A DNA stretch of 63,274 nt from Phycisphaeraceae bacterium (GCA_028282685.1 JANQHK010000035.1:1-63274), one strand, 5' to 3'. Shown: positions 1 through 9,218, numbered from the stretch's first letter. Notes: generated by a model from the letters alone, not told the origin. Program-made: numbers and translations.

Positions 1-5
1 ATTCC

Positions 6-1838
6 ATGCAAGTCATCGCAATCGTTAACGAGAAGGGCGGTACGGCCAAGACCACCACCACGGTGAACCTGGCGGCCTGCCTGGGCAAAAGCGGACAGCG
101 TGTGCTGGTGGTCGACCTCGACGGTCAAGCCGCCTCATCGCGCTGGTTGGGCGTGGAGGACGACCCGCGCCTGGCCGAGGCGCTGATCGCCGGCGGAGGA
201 TTGCAACCGATTGAAAACGTGGCGCCCGGTGTCGATCTGGCCCCGGCCTGCGGGAAGATCGACTCGGTGGCGCACGAGCTGCGCCCCACGCAGGGCGGCC
301 GGCTCCGCAAGGTGCTCAGCGAAGTGGAGGGCCGGTACGACCTCGTGCTGATCGACTGCCCGCCGTCGTTGGGCAACCGCCTGATCGGCAACGCGCTGCT
401 CGCGGCCACGCATGCCCTGGTGCCGGTGGAGACATCGATCCTGGCGCTGGACGGGCTGCGCATCCTGCTGACGATGCTCGGCGATATCCGCGAGGGCTTC
501 GGCCACGACATCCGTCTGCTGGGCGTGCTGGCCTGCCGGTACGATTCGCGCACGCGCCTGGGTCGTTTGGTGTTGTCGGAAATGCAGCGCAGTTTGCCCG
601 GATACGTGTTTGATACGGTGATCCGCGCCAATGTGCGGTTGCAGGAAGCGCCCGCGGCGCAGAAATCGATTCTCGAATACGCCCCCGATTCCGCCGCCGC
701 CGCCGATTACCGCGCTCTGGCCGCGGAAGTGATGTCCGGTCGGGCTCAGCAGGCCGACGATACGGCCGTGGTCGAAGACGGGGCCTACGCCGAACTCGAC
801 GAAGCCGACCGCCGCACCCTGCGGGATTTCCGACGCCGCGCCGCGTTGGAACTGGATAAGAAAAACGCAAGCAGCCCCCAGCGTCGCGTCGAACAAGAGG
901 AACCAGCCGAGGCGCCGGAACCGATCTCAGGACCGCAAGTAGAGTTCACTGCGGAGGTCCTGGACGAAGCCGTCGACGCGCCGGTTGCATCGGAAGAAAT
1001 GACGTCCGAGCAGGATACGGACGTGTTCACGAGGCCTGCGGCGTTTACCGAAGATTCAGCCCCCGATGAAGAAGAAGGCGAAACGGAATCGGATACGCTG
1101 GCGATCGGACCACAGCAATCGACAAAGAAACGAAACGTCACGATTGCTGCCGGCGCCGGTTTAATGATCGTGGCCGTAGCGGGTTGGTTGCTGACGAGTC
1201 AATTGAGCGGTCCGCCGCGATCCGCCACGGCGCATGAAGCCCGCCAGGTTTTGGCCGCGATCACCAATGAAGCGGAACCGGCCGTTACGGATGCTCCGCC
1301 GGCCCTCGAGGTCGCGCTGACCGCGCCGGTTGAAAGCGACACGATTGACGCGGCGATCGTGTCGCCCGAAACCCTGGATGTCAGTGCCCTTGTCCCGGTG
1401 ACCGACGCAGTGATCGAGCCGATCGACGATCCGGAAATGCTCGCCACCACGGTGTCACCGCCGATTGAGCAGTACAACGATCTACTGAGCACAACGGGCG
1501 TGGACTTCGCCATGGCCGAGCCGCAGCCGACTGAAGCGCCGGTTGCGGACGATCCGGTCATCGATGAACCGCCGACGGACGCCCCCCCCGCGTTGGCGCA
1601 CGAACCGGCGGTCACCACGCTTGCGAGTACGGAAAGCATCGATGACTGGCGCGTCAGCGCCACGATGGTCAGTCACAACGGTGGCGTGGCGATCCTCAAC
1701 GGCCGTTCGGTCCGTGCCAACAGCACCTACCGCGGCGCGACGCTGATGCGCGTGGATTACGACCACGTCGTTATCGAGTACAACGGCCGGCAGTACCGCA
1801 TGGCCATCGGCAAGGCCCCGTCGCCGATCGATCCCTGA
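6..1838 (+). CDS. ParA/MinD-type ATPase fused to a GspB-like domain
   Basis: The 610-residue protein has three parts. Residues 1-250 are a ParA/Soj-type ATPase with the deviant Walker A motif KGGTAKTTT (10-18) and a Walker B-like LVLIDCPPS (113-121). An acidic, proline-rich linker leads to one membrane segment at about 378-399. After a long Pro/Thr/Val-rich stretch, residues 545-602 resemble the C-terminal domain of T2SS GspB (a strand, then ILNGRSVR, then VVIEYNGRQYRM). The ATPase would be cytoplasmic and the GspB-like domain periplasmic. GspB is known to work with the AAA+ ATPase GspA in placing the secretin; here a ParA-type ATPase seems to take that place. A complete T2SS locus starts 5 kb downstream. 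The ATPase call is firm; the GspB call rests on pattern similarity. The first codon is 5 bases into the window, so its leader is not visible. Confidence 0.85.
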   Translation: MQVIAIVNEKGGTAKTTTTVNLAACLGKSGQRVLVVDLDGQAASSRWLGVEDDPRLAEALIAGGGLQPIENVAPGVDLAPACGKIDSVAHELRPTQGGRLRKVLSEVEGRYDLVLIDCPPSLGNRLIGNALLAATHALVPVETSILALDGLRILLTMLGDIREGFGHDIRLLGVLACRYDSRTRLGRLVLSEMQRSLPGYVFDTVIRANVRLQEAPAAQKSILEYAPDSAAAADYRALAAEVMSGRAQQADDTAVVEDGAYAELDEADRRTLRDFRRRAALELDKKNASSPQRRVEQEEPAEAPEPISGPQVEFTAEVLDEAVDAPVASEEMTSEQDTDVFTRPAAFTEDSAPDEEEGETESDTLAIGPQQSTKKRNVTIAAGAGLMIVAVAGWLLTSQLSGPPRSATAHEARQVLAAITNEAEPAVTDAPPALEVALTAPVESDTIDAAIVSPETLDVSALVPVTDAVIEPIDDPEMLATTVSPPIEQYNDLLSTTGVDFAMAEPQPTEAPVADDPVIDEPPTDAPPALAHEPAVTTLASTESIDDWRVSATMVSHNGGVAILNGRSVRANSTYRGATLMRVDYDHVVIEYNGRQYRMAIGKAPSPIDP

Positions 1839-1885
1839 CCCTTCAACGTGGCACACCGACGACGCGGTGAGCAGCGCGGAGTTTG

Positions 1886-2329
1886 ATGATGGAACTGAGT
1901 CTTGAGCAGGTTGCCGAACGGCTGTCCGGGCAGGACGATGCGCGCACCAGCTACGGTGCATCGCGTCTGGGCCTGGTTCCGCCGGAGACGGCGGAAGACG
2001 ATTCCAACGGTGCGACGCAGCGACAGCCCCTGCCGCCGCTGCTGCAACCGCCGCCGCGCCGGATCGCACCGGTGGACGAACCGGAGCAAAGCGTCGAACA
2101 ACCGACCGGGGAATCGAAATCCTCCAGGCCGTTGCCCGAGCGCACGCCGATCCCACGTCGCAACCGGACACCGAAGTGGGAAGGCCCGTTCCGCAAGCGC
2201 AGTTTCAAACTCCCGGCTTACCTGGCCATGCGGTTGCGCATCGAGTCGCACCGGCAGGACCGCTACATCTGGGACCTGGCCGCCGAAGCCATCGCGCAGT
2301 ACCTCGACGACAAACAGACCCCATCCTGA
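1886..2329 (+). CDS. small protein with ribbon-helix-helix-like C-terminus
   Basis: This 147-residue protein follows the ParA fusion by 47 bases and is probably cotranscribed with it. The N-terminal third is hydrophilic, the middle is Pro-rich and basic, and the last 40 residues (RSFKLPAYLAMRL, then two helices ending EAIAQYL) have the strand-helix-helix look of CopG/ParG-type DNA-binding or dimerisation folds. GGAG lies just upstream of tandem ATG codons at 1886 and 1889, so either may start it. A partner role for the ParA-type ATPase is inferred from adjacency, as ParA proteins usually need a small activating partner. I do not recognise a named family. Confidence 0.6.
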   Translation: MMELSLEQVAERLSGQDDARTSYGASRLGLVPPETAEDDSNGATQRQPLPPLLQPPPRRIAPVDEPEQSVEQPTGESKSSRPLPERTPIPRRNRTPKWEGPFRKRSFKLPAYLAMRLRIESHRQDRYIWDLAAEAIAQYLDDKQTPS

Positions 2330-2357
2330 CGCCGCTTTGCCGGCCAAACCACACGAA

Positions 2358-2383
2358 AAACCCCCGCCGGTCGGCGGGGGTTT
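2358..2383. terminator. bidirectional hairpin terminator
   Basis: AAACCCCCGCC (2358-2368) pairs with GGCGGGGGTTT (2373-2383) around a 4-base loop, with A-rich and T-rich flanks on either side. It lies between two convergent genes and can serve both. Confidence 0.85.
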
Positions 2384-2419
2384 GTGTTTGATGCTTTGCA
2401 CGAATCGCAATCGCCGGGG

Positions 2420-3457
2420 TTACCGGTCAAACTGCGCATCGAACGCGATGGCCGAGGGCTTGAAGTCCAGCGCCCGCACGAAAGCGCACGCCTCGGTCGC
2501 TCCATGCTCGCGGTCCATGCGGCCGTCTTCCCATTCCACGCTCAGCGGGCCCTGGTAGGCGATGTCGTTCAGCGCCACGATGATTTCCTCGAAGTCGGTA
2601 TCGCCGCGGCCGGGCGAACGGAAATCCCAGTAGCGGGTCGGGTCGCCGAAGTCGGTGTGGCCTCCGAACACGCCCACCGAGCCGTCGCCGTGGCCCCACC
2701 AGGCGTCCTTGACGTGGCAGTGGAAAATCCGGTTGGGGAACACGCGCAGGAACTTGACGTAATCCACACCCTGGTAGCCCAGGTGCGAGGGATCGTAGTT
2801 GAAGCCGAACCGCTTGTGACCGCCCACCGCATCGATCGCGCGCTGCGCCGAGGCGATGTCGAAAGCGATTTCCGTCGGGTGCACTTCCAGGGCGAAGTTG
2901 ACGTTGAGCTTGTCGTAGTTTTCAAGGATCGGCTTGAAGCGCTTGGCGAAATCCTTGAATCCCTTTTCCCAGTATTTCTGGTCGGTGGGGGGGAAGGCGT
3001 AGATCGAATGCCAGACGCTGGAGCCGGTGAACCCGTTGACCACCGCGGGCTTGACGCCCCACTTGTTGTCGCTTTTGGGCTTGGCGTCCATGAACTTGCG
3101 CGCCGCCTTGCCGGTTTCGATCATGCGCTTGGCCGCGCGCTTGCGCACGCCCTCGGGCTCGCCGTCGCCCCAGATTTCCTCGGGCAGGATGCTCTTGTGG
3201 CGCTCGTCGATCCGGTCGCAGACGGCCTGTCCGACCAGGTGTGCGCTGATCGCGTAGCAGCTGAGCCCGTGATCCATCAGGATTTCCCAGCGTTGCTTGA
3301 CGTACTTGGCCGACTTGTTGGCCTGGACGACATCGAAGTGATCGCCCCAGCAGGCCAGTTCCAGGCCGTCGTAGCCGAACTCCGCCGCTTTGGCGCACAT
3401 CGTTTCAAAGGGAAGGTCGGCCCATTGGCCGGTGAACAGCGTGACGGGGCGTGCCAT
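2420..3457 (-). CDS. sugar phosphate isomerase/epimerase (xylose isomerase-like TIM barrel)
   Basis: A 345-residue cytoplasmic protein of the AP endonuclease 2/xylose isomerase-like family, common in planctomycetes and usually acting on sugar or inositol derivatives. The opening strand ([14 protein letters not shown]), [14 protein letters not shown] near residue 30, the central [11 protein letters not shown] and the later [14 protein letters not shown] supply the Glu/His/Asp residues that bind metal in this fold. The ATG at 3457 is chosen because GGAGG sits about 8 bases upstream; an in-frame extension further upstream has no such signal. The gene is alone, divergent from hisA. The exact substrate cannot be read from the sequence. 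Confidence 0.85.
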   Translation of the reverse strand: MARPVTLFTGQWADLPFETMCAKAAEFGYDGLELACWGDHFDVVQANKSAKYVKQRWEILMDHGLSCYAISAHLVGQAVCDRIDERHKSILPEEIWGDGEPEGVRKRAAKRMIETGKAARKFMDAKPKSDNKWGVKPAVVNGFTGSSVWHSIYAFPPTDQKYWEKGFKDFAKRFKPILENYDKLNVNFALEVHPTEIAFDIASAQRAIDAVGGHKRFGFNYDPSHLGYQGVDYVKFLRVFPNRIFHCHVKDAWWGHGDGSVGVFGGHTDFGDPTRYWDFRSPGRGDTDFEEIIVALNDIAYQGPLSVEWEDGRMDREHGATEACAFVRALDFKPSAIAFDAQFDR

Positions 3458-3620
3458 AATCGTGACCTCCGAAGTGAGTGTAAATCGAATGAAACCGTAC
3501 CGGGGCGTATAGTTTGACCGCACCGGCCACGTCCGTCAAAACGCGCTGGCCCACCGACCGCTCAGCGGCTAATCTGATGTCGACAAATACCGGAGCGATA
3601 ACGTTTGGGAGGTCAGACGT

Positions 3621-4355
3621 ATGGATTTACTCCCCGCGATCGACCTGATCGGTGGACAGGTGGTGCGGCTGCGACAAGGCGACTACGGCAAGAAGAAAGT
3701 CTACGACGCCATCGATCCCATTGCCCAGGCCCAGGCCTTCGAGGACGCCGGCGCGCGCTGGTTGCACGTGGTCGATCTCGACGGCGCCAAGTCCGGCGAG
3801 CCGGTCCACATGGACCTGATCGGCCGCATCGCCCGCCGCACCAACCTGAAGATCGAGGTCGGCGGGGGCATTCGCCACCGCAACGCCATCTGCGCCTACA
3901 TGCAGCAGGGCATCGAGCGCATCATCCTCGGCACCGCCGCGCTGCAACGCTGGGAATGGTTCCAGCACCTGGTCGAACAGGAAGATTTCCATCACAAGCT
4001 CGTTCTCGGGCTCGATGCGCGCGGAGGACAATTGGCCGTATCCGGCTGGGAGCATCAACTCGAAACCACCGCGCTGGCCGTGGCGCAGGAAGTGTCCGAT
4101 TGGCCGCTCGCCGCGATCAACTACACCGACATCGCGCAAGACGGAACCTTCGGCGGCGTCAACATCGAATCCACCGTCGAAATCGCCGAGGCGACGAAAG
4201 TGCCCGTGGTCGCTTCCGGCGGCGTCGGTTCGCTCGAAGACTTGCAGGCACTGCGCGGCAAACCCATCGCCGGAGTCATCGTTGGCAAATCGCTGTACGA
4301 AGGCAAACTCACCATCGAAGAAGCGCTGGAAGAAGTAGAAGGGCCAAGGGCCTAG
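3621..4355 (+). CDS. hisA: phosphoribosylformimino-5-aminoimidazole carboxamide ribotide isomerase HisA
   Basis: HisA catalyses the Amadori isomerisation of ProFAR to PRFAR in histidine synthesis. The 244-residue TIM barrel has the usual length. It opens with LLPAIDLIGGQVVRL, which carries the catalytic Asp8, and has VDLDGA, the phosphate-binding EVGGGIR, the second acidic residue in VLGLDARGG near residue 130, and the C-terminal phosphate loop VASGGVGSLED. GGGAGG lies 8 bases before the ATG. The gene stands apart from any other his gene in the window. HisF is the main look-alike, but the start sequence and VVDLDGA fit HisA better. Confidence 0.95.
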   Translation: MDLLPAIDLIGGQVVRLRQGDYGKKKVYDAIDPIAQAQAFEDAGARWLHVVDLDGAKSGEPVHMDLIGRIARRTNLKIEVGGGIRHRNAICAYMQQGIERIILGTAALQRWEWFQHLVEQEDFHHKLVLGLDARGGQLAVSGWEHQLETTALAVAQEVSDWPLAAINYTDIAQDGTFGGVNIESTVEIAEATKVPVVASGGVGSLEDLQALRGKPIAGVIVGKSLYEGKLTIEEALEEVEGPRA

Positions 4356-4410
4356 GGCCTGATGTAAAAGGACCAATAATCAATGGCAAAGTAAGGTTCA
4401 ATGTGTCACC

Positions 4411-4608
4411 ATGGAAACTCAAGATTACCGCAAGATCGTCGCCTCTGAAATCGCGGCGCAGCGCTGGACGCTGACCGACCTCGCCGGTCAAGCCGGCGTG
4501 TCCCGCAGCCGAATCAGCGAGTGGCTTGCCGGCAAAACCGGCATCGGCGACGACAAACTCGCTCGCGTGGCCGCCGTGCTAGAGATTAAATTCGAGCCGG
4601 AAACGTAA
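4411..4608 (+). CDS. small XRE-type helix-turn-helix protein
   Basis: A 65-residue protein that is almost entirely a Cro/C1-type helix-turn-helix domain: the helices LTDLAGQAGV and SRSRISEWLAG (residues 21-41), then DKLARVAAVLEI. It has no effector domain. The gene starts 55 bases after hisA and just before IS remnants, so it may be the DNA-binding part of a small module such as an antitoxin whose partner has been lost; that is inference. No strong ribosome binding site is seen. Confidence 0.65.
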   Translation: METQDYRKIVASEIAAQRWTLTDLAGQAGVSRSRISEWLAGKTGIGDDKLARVAAVLEIKFEPET

Positions 4609-4633
4609 ACGCGCCGCCGTAGGCCAGACCTAG

Positions 4634-4992
4634 AGGCTGTTATGCACTTGCGGTGAGTTTGGCGACCATCTGTGCGAGCATGAGCATGGCAAAGACCATC
4701 GTGTGCAGCGTGGCCAACGTGCCGGGTAATCGTTCGTAATCCTTGGCCAACCGGCGGAAGCGGCTGGCCCAGGCGAAGCTGCGTGCGACCACCCAGCGTC
4801 GCGGCAGCAGCACGAATCCTTTCTTCGCCTGCGGCAACTTCACGACCTCCAACGCGATGCCGTGCTTCTCCACATCCTGCGCTGCTTTTTCGCCGGTGTA
4901 GCCCTGATCCCCATACGCCAGTTCAACGTGATCGCCGGTCGTTTGCTGGACCTGTTCGGCCAGTGATTCAACCCCAAAGTGCATAACAGGAT
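4634..4992. mobile_element. internally deleted IS5-family element with both ends kept
   Basis: A 359-base unit bounded by near-perfect inverted ends. The left end has CTGTTATGCACTT at 4637-4649, and the same sequence is read on the other strand at the right end (4977-4989). CTAG flanks both sides (4630-4633 and 4993-4996) and looks like a 4-base target duplication of the kind IS5-group elements make. It contains only the end of a transposase gene, yet keeps the inverted repeat at the 5' side, so the loss is internal. This makes it a MITE-like derivative rather than a simple truncation. Confidence 0.75.
4640..4984 (-). pseudogene. C-terminal fragment of an IS5-family transposase
   Basis: The frame encodes about 114 residues typical of the C-terminal DDE half of IS5-family transposases: [57 protein letters not shown]. 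The last motifs contain the region of the final catalytic acidic residue, but the usual RRWVVER reads RRWVVAR here, so even that Glu seems lost. The N-terminal domain and first Asp are missing, since the frame begins within the inverted repeat. Not functional on its own. Confidence 0.85.
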
Positions 4993-4995
4993 CTA

Positions 4996-5397
4996 GGGCG
5001 ATCCCGCGGCGGGCTGACGACCAAACTTCACACCGCCGTCGATGGCGACGGTCGACTGCATCGGCTGGTGCTCACCGCCGGCCAATGTGGCGACGCCCCA
5101 CAGGCCGAGACATTGTTGGCAGGGATGGATGCCGACGTCCTGGCCGACGCGGCCTACGACAGCGAGGCGATCCGGCATCAAATCGCCCAGCAAGGCGGCA
5201 AAGCTTGCATCCGTTCCCACCCGATGCGCCAACGCAAGAAACGCTACGATCGACACCGATACAAACATCGCAACGTCATCGAGCGGTTCTTCCGCCGGAT
5301 CAAGCAGTGCCGTCGTATCGCAACCCGTTACGAGAAGAAGGCCGCCAATTTCGCCGTCTTCATCTGGCTCGCCGCCGGCATCGCACGATGCACGTGA
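4996..5397 (+). pseudogene. 3' fragment of a second, different IS5-family transposase
   Basis: Reading in frame from 4996, the sequence gives [16 protein letters not shown] and then [29 protein letters not shown] and NVIERFFRRIKQCRRIATRYEKKA, the C-terminal catalytic half of another IS5-subgroup transposase. The final Glu (NVIERFF) and the AAYDS Asp are present, but the first third of the gene is missing. It begins right at the CTAG flank of the adjoining element and runs in the opposite direction, so the two remnants are different elements joined end to end. Confidence 0.8.
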
Positions 5398-5444
5398 ATG
5401 TCCGTAGAACCTGGCCCCTCCCATCAAGGTGGGGGGATGACTGG

Positions 5445-5464
5445 ATTCCCGCTTGCGCGGGAAT
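5445..5464. repeat. short palindrome of a widespread repeat type
   Basis: ATTCCCGC (5445-5452) and GCGGGAAT (5457-5464) pair around TTGC. The sequence GGATTCCCGC...GCGGGAATGACG is a familiar dispersed intergenic palindrome in many proteobacterial and other genomes. It lies just after the IS remnants. Confidence 0.6.
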
Positions 5465-5507
5465 GACGTGCGTTGGGACGCGGCGCGTGGTGACGCGGCG
5501 GTTATGC

Positions 5508-5534
5508 CTCAGGGCTCAAGACTCAGGACTCAAA
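5508..5534. repeat. two tandem 14-base units
   Basis: CTCAGGGCTCAAGA is followed directly by CTCAGGACTCAAAC. The second copy overlaps the end of the methyltransferase gene on the other strand, where it supplies the stop codon and last codons. Confidence 0.55.
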
Positions 5535-6263
5535 CCTCGTAGCGATGACCATCAACTCGTACTCATCCAGCTCCACCGGGCGCAGGCCCCAGTTCCCTGC
5601 CGTTCCGCCGTAGACGCCCTGGACGGTCATGCCCGTGGCTTGCACCAGTCGCCGAATCTCTGGCGCGGTGTAATAACGTTCGCGCAATCGCGTTGTGATT
5701 GATTCGTCGTCCAGAAGTTGTGCCGCGTCACTCAGCTCCGTGAGGTTGACCGGATCAAACTTGCCGGCACGGATGTCTTCATCGTCGGCGGAGCGCAGAA
5801 CGCGCGATGCATTGAGCACGTTTAAGATGAACTTACCGCCGGGGCGCAGGGATCGGCTGACGTTGTGCAGTATGGTCTGATCGCGCTGCAGGGGGTCGTC
5901 TTCCTCAGTCAGCAGGCACATCGCTCCTTCGCAGAGACAGATGGCGGCATCGAATGCCCGCTCGCGCGAGAAGTCCACAGCGTCGCAGCAAATCCACTCC
6001 ACCTCGACACCCGCTTGCTGCGCGCGCCGGGCGGCGTTGTCCAGCATCTTCTGCGAGATATCCACGCCGGTCATGCGGTAGCCGAGTTCCGCGAGGACGA
6101 CGCTGTGCCGCCCCGTCCCGCAACCGACATCGAGAATCGCGCCGCCGGCCGGGGGGGCCAGATGCTCGATCAGAAACGGCACCTCGGCTTGTGTGTTTTG
6201 TGTGAAGACTTCCGCATCGTACCGATCGGCGTAACGATCGAAGAAGCTTTGCCAGGGATTCAT
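5523..6263 (-). CDS. class I SAM-dependent methyltransferase
   Basis: A 246-residue soluble protein with the Rossmann-like methyltransferase fold. Motif I is ILDVGCGTGRHS (residues about 43-54), followed by the acidic strand end TGVDIS that binds the SAM ribose, CCDAVDF and the motif IV-like FDAAICLCEGAM. It looks like a small-molecule methyltransferase of the UbiE/bacteriochlorin-like group; the substrate is unknown. GGGAG lies 7 bases before the ATG at 6263. It is a single gene bordered by mobile remnants downstream and a 650-base gap upstream. Confidence 0.85.
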   Translation of the reverse strand: MNPWQSFFDRYADRYDAEVFTQNTQAEVPFLIEHLAPPAGGAILDVGCGTGRHSVVLAELGYRMTGVDISQKMLDNAARRAQQAGVEVEWICCDAVDFSRERAFDAAICLCEGAMCLLTEEDDPLQRDQTILHNVSRSLRPGGKFILNVLNASRVLRSADDEDIRAGKFDPVNLTELSDAAQLLDDESITTRLRERYYTAPEIRRLVQATGMTVQGVYGGTAGNWGLRPVELDEYELMVIATRFES

Positions 6264-6917
6264 GGAACCGCTCCCGCAGTGTTTGAAAAATCTTATTTTA
6301 CAGCAAAGACGCCACGGAAGCAGAAGGCCGCCACGAACAGTGCACCGGTGATCGCTTGCATACTGTTCCGGATAGGTGGCGGCGGTTACGGGCGCGATTA
6401 TTCAAAGCATGGACACGATTTGGGGCATGGGCTAAGCTGGCGCGGATGAAACCGCAACGCAGTGCACCGCCGCGCGAAGAGAGTCAGACGGCGCCCGCGC
6501 TGGCTGGCGGAGAATATGTACAAGACCGTCATTGAGCGGAGTCCCGATTCCCCCGACGCTGCGCACGCCCGGGCACGTCTTGCCCGGATCAAGAAACTGA
6601 AATAGAGGGTCACGTTCTTCGGTCGGACACGTCGCGGGTTTACACCCTCGCGGTGTTCGCGGCCACGATGCTCTTGCCAGCGGAAGGTGGTAATTAAGAT
6701 CACGGTCTTCCGTCTCGAAATCGTCGGCTCATTGTGTATCGATGAGAGCGGGGGCGCCGAATCGGGGACCGTAGCGGCTGAAGAGTTTTCTGAGCCCCGG
6801 AAATTCCGATAAGTTGTTGTGATCGATCGGGTTGCGAGCGCTGTTGCATGGCATGTGTGTTAACGAGATATTAATACTGATCCATTAAAATGTATCGTCT
6901 ATGTCCTTCGATATTGG
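6264..6917. other. 650-base intergenic region before the T2SS operon
   Basis: No intact gene is convincing here. The stretch holds a degenerate GC-rich repeat-like patch (about 6300-6330), a possible remnant reading frame (6516-6605), and a more AT-rich segment from 6840 to 6917 that is the likely promoter region for gspD. I cannot point to a clear -35/-10 pair. Confidence 0.5.
6516..6605 (+). pseudogene. possible remnant of a TPR-type protein tail
   Basis: A 29-codon frame reads MYKTVIERSPDSPDAAHA then RARLARIKKLK and a stop. The pattern VIERxPDSPDAAxARxRL is typical of the last TPR-like helix pair of a larger protein. Nothing upstream in frame continues it. It may be chance or a real remnant. 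Confidence 0.3.
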
Positions 6918-9214
6918 ATGAGGCATCGTATGGTCAAAATGTGTGCACTGGATCGGGTGGCCCTGCGGGCGCTCTTGGCGATTTTTATCGCGAAAGGTTG
7001 TTTTGCGGTTGCCTGTTGGGGGCAGAACTCGAATGGCGCCGCAGGGGCCTCAGCCCAGGCCCAAACCGAGTTGATTGAAATTAACCTCCCTGAAAAACTC
7101 AACTTGCAGTCGTTTATCGCGTATATCAGCAAACGGCTGGATCTTAACATTCTGTATGATGACAAGACGGTTGGGGAGAAAACGATCACGATTAAAGCAC
7201 CCAACAAGGTTCCCGCCGAATCCGTTATGGACCTGTTGGAAAGCATGCTGAAGATACAGGGCTTGGCGCTGGTCGATGCCGATCAGCCGGGCTGGAAACG
7301 CGTGGTGAAGGTCGGCAAGCTGGTGGATATTGCGCACGGCCCCAAGGAATCGGAGGAACTGATCACCTCCGGTCAGGCCGGGGTGACGACGGTTGTGATT
7401 CGCGTCTTCCACCTCAAGCACATCAATCCGGGCAAGGCGCAGGAATTGATCAAGCCCTATCTTTCGACCTCGGCTCACTTTTTTCAAATGCCCGAGCATG
7501 GCATTCTGATGGTGACGGACTATGCGGTGGCTTTCGAGCGCGTGGAAGAACTGATCGATCTGGTCGATCGCCCTTCGGAGCAGGTGTCCCTGAAAATGGT
7601 GCCAATCAAGCATCAGAAGGCGACCGACCTGGCGGAGCAGGTCTTGAGCGTTCTCAATGCGAAGCGGGAGGCCCAGGCCCAGCAGGCGGGCAAAGACATC
7701 AAAGGCAAGGGCAAGCCGGTTCAGTTGATTCCATACGAGCGCACGAACCAGGTGATCATCGCCGGCGCGAGCGCGCAGGTGTCCGAGGCCATTGATCTGA
7801 TCCGTTCCCTGGATGTTTCGCTGGGTCAGGAGACGAAAATATACAAACTGAAGATCGCCTCGCCGGATCGCATCGACATGCTGGCCCGCGAATTGATCGG
7901 CCCGGTCGATGTGGACCGGGTGTATCGTTCGGCGATTGACAGCGACTTGAATTATCTCGTGGTCACCGCCACGCCCGACGCGCACAAGACTGTGGAATCG
8001 CTGCGGCGCGAACTGGATGTGCCGGATGTGGAACGCCGCAGCCCCATCAGGTTTTATAAACTGGAAAATGCCAGCGCTTTCGATGTCCTGCAAACGCTTA
8101 GCGCGCTGGAAAACAATGGGGAGGGGAGCAACCAAAAACCGCCGGGTTCCAGGCGGCCGTCATCGCGGGAGACGCGCCCTTCGGCGACTTCGGGCGCGGC
8201 GGGATCGTCCGATTCGTCGCCGGGTGGAAGTGGTTTGCGGTCCGGAAGCAGCCGTCGTGAATCGGCACCGACCGGAATCATGTCGGTCCGGGGCGAAGAT
8301 GTGCTCATGACCGCCGACTTCAACACCAACAGCGTCATCATCGTCGCCAAGCCCGAGCGTCATCAGATTTATGCGAAACTGATCAAGCAATTGGATCAGC
8401 GTCGTCCGCAGGTGCTGATTGAAGCAACGGTGGTGGTCATCGACACCAGCGACAATTTCTCCCTCGGCGTGGAACTGGCGTACGAAGGCGGGGTCGAGGG
8501 TAAAGACGTTCTGTTGTTCAGTTCGACCGGTCTGCAAAACGTCGGTGATGACGGCGGCATTTCGCTGGTTCCCGGCCTGGGCTTCAACGGCGCGGTCATC
8601 GACACGAACATCGCCAACGTTGTGATCCGGGCGTTGTCCCAGAACTCCCGGGCGAAAGTCGTTTCCTCGCCGCGCATTCTGGTCAACGACAATGCAACGG
8701 GTATTCTGGAAAGTATCTCCGAAGAGCCGTTTACCAGTGTCAACGCGTCCGATACGGTTTCGACCACAAGTTTCGGGGGTTTTGTGGAAGCGGGAACGGC
8801 GATCAGCGTGACTCCCCATATCAGTGAAGGAGACCATCTGACCCTGGAATACGTTGTCACCCTGAACAGTTTCTCGGGCGCCGGGTCGGAAGGAATCCCA
8901 CCGCCGCGCCAGACCAACAAGATCGAAAGCGACGTGACCGTACCGGATGGCCACACCGTGATTGTCGGCGGTTTGAACCGCACGGACTTCACCAATTCGG
9001 TGGATGCGATACCGTTGCTGGGCGAGATTCCGATTCTCAAGCACCTGTTCAGCAGCCAGACGGATACCCAGTCCGAGCAGACGCTGTTTGTTTTCATCCG
9101 GCCGGTGATTCTCCGCGATGACAAATTTGCCGATCTGAAACTGCTTTCCGGTAACGATCTGGAACTGGCGGAACTGCCGGGGAATTATCCTCAGAGCGAA
9201 CCGCTGACCGTCGA

Positions 9215-9218
<4 letters not shown>
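6918..9218 (+). CDS. gspD: type II secretion secretin GspD
   Basis: GspD forms the outer-membrane channel of the T2SS. The 766-residue protein has an N-terminal signal segment (about residues 13-36), an N0 domain beginning near residue 50 (INLPEKLNLQSFIAYIS), repeated N1-N3 domains, and a C-terminal secretin domain (about 455-745) ending in the signature DAIPLLGEIPILKHLFSS and LFVFIRPVILRD. Residues about 398-454 are a Ser/Gly/Arg-rich insertion in the N3 region, which is often disordered in this family. It is the first gene of the T2SS operon and overlaps gspE by 4 bases. ATG codons at 6930 and 6939 are alternative starts; no strong Shine-Dalgarno is seen. A secretin of the type IV pilus (PilQ) would normally carry AMIN domains, absent here. 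Confidence 0.95.
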
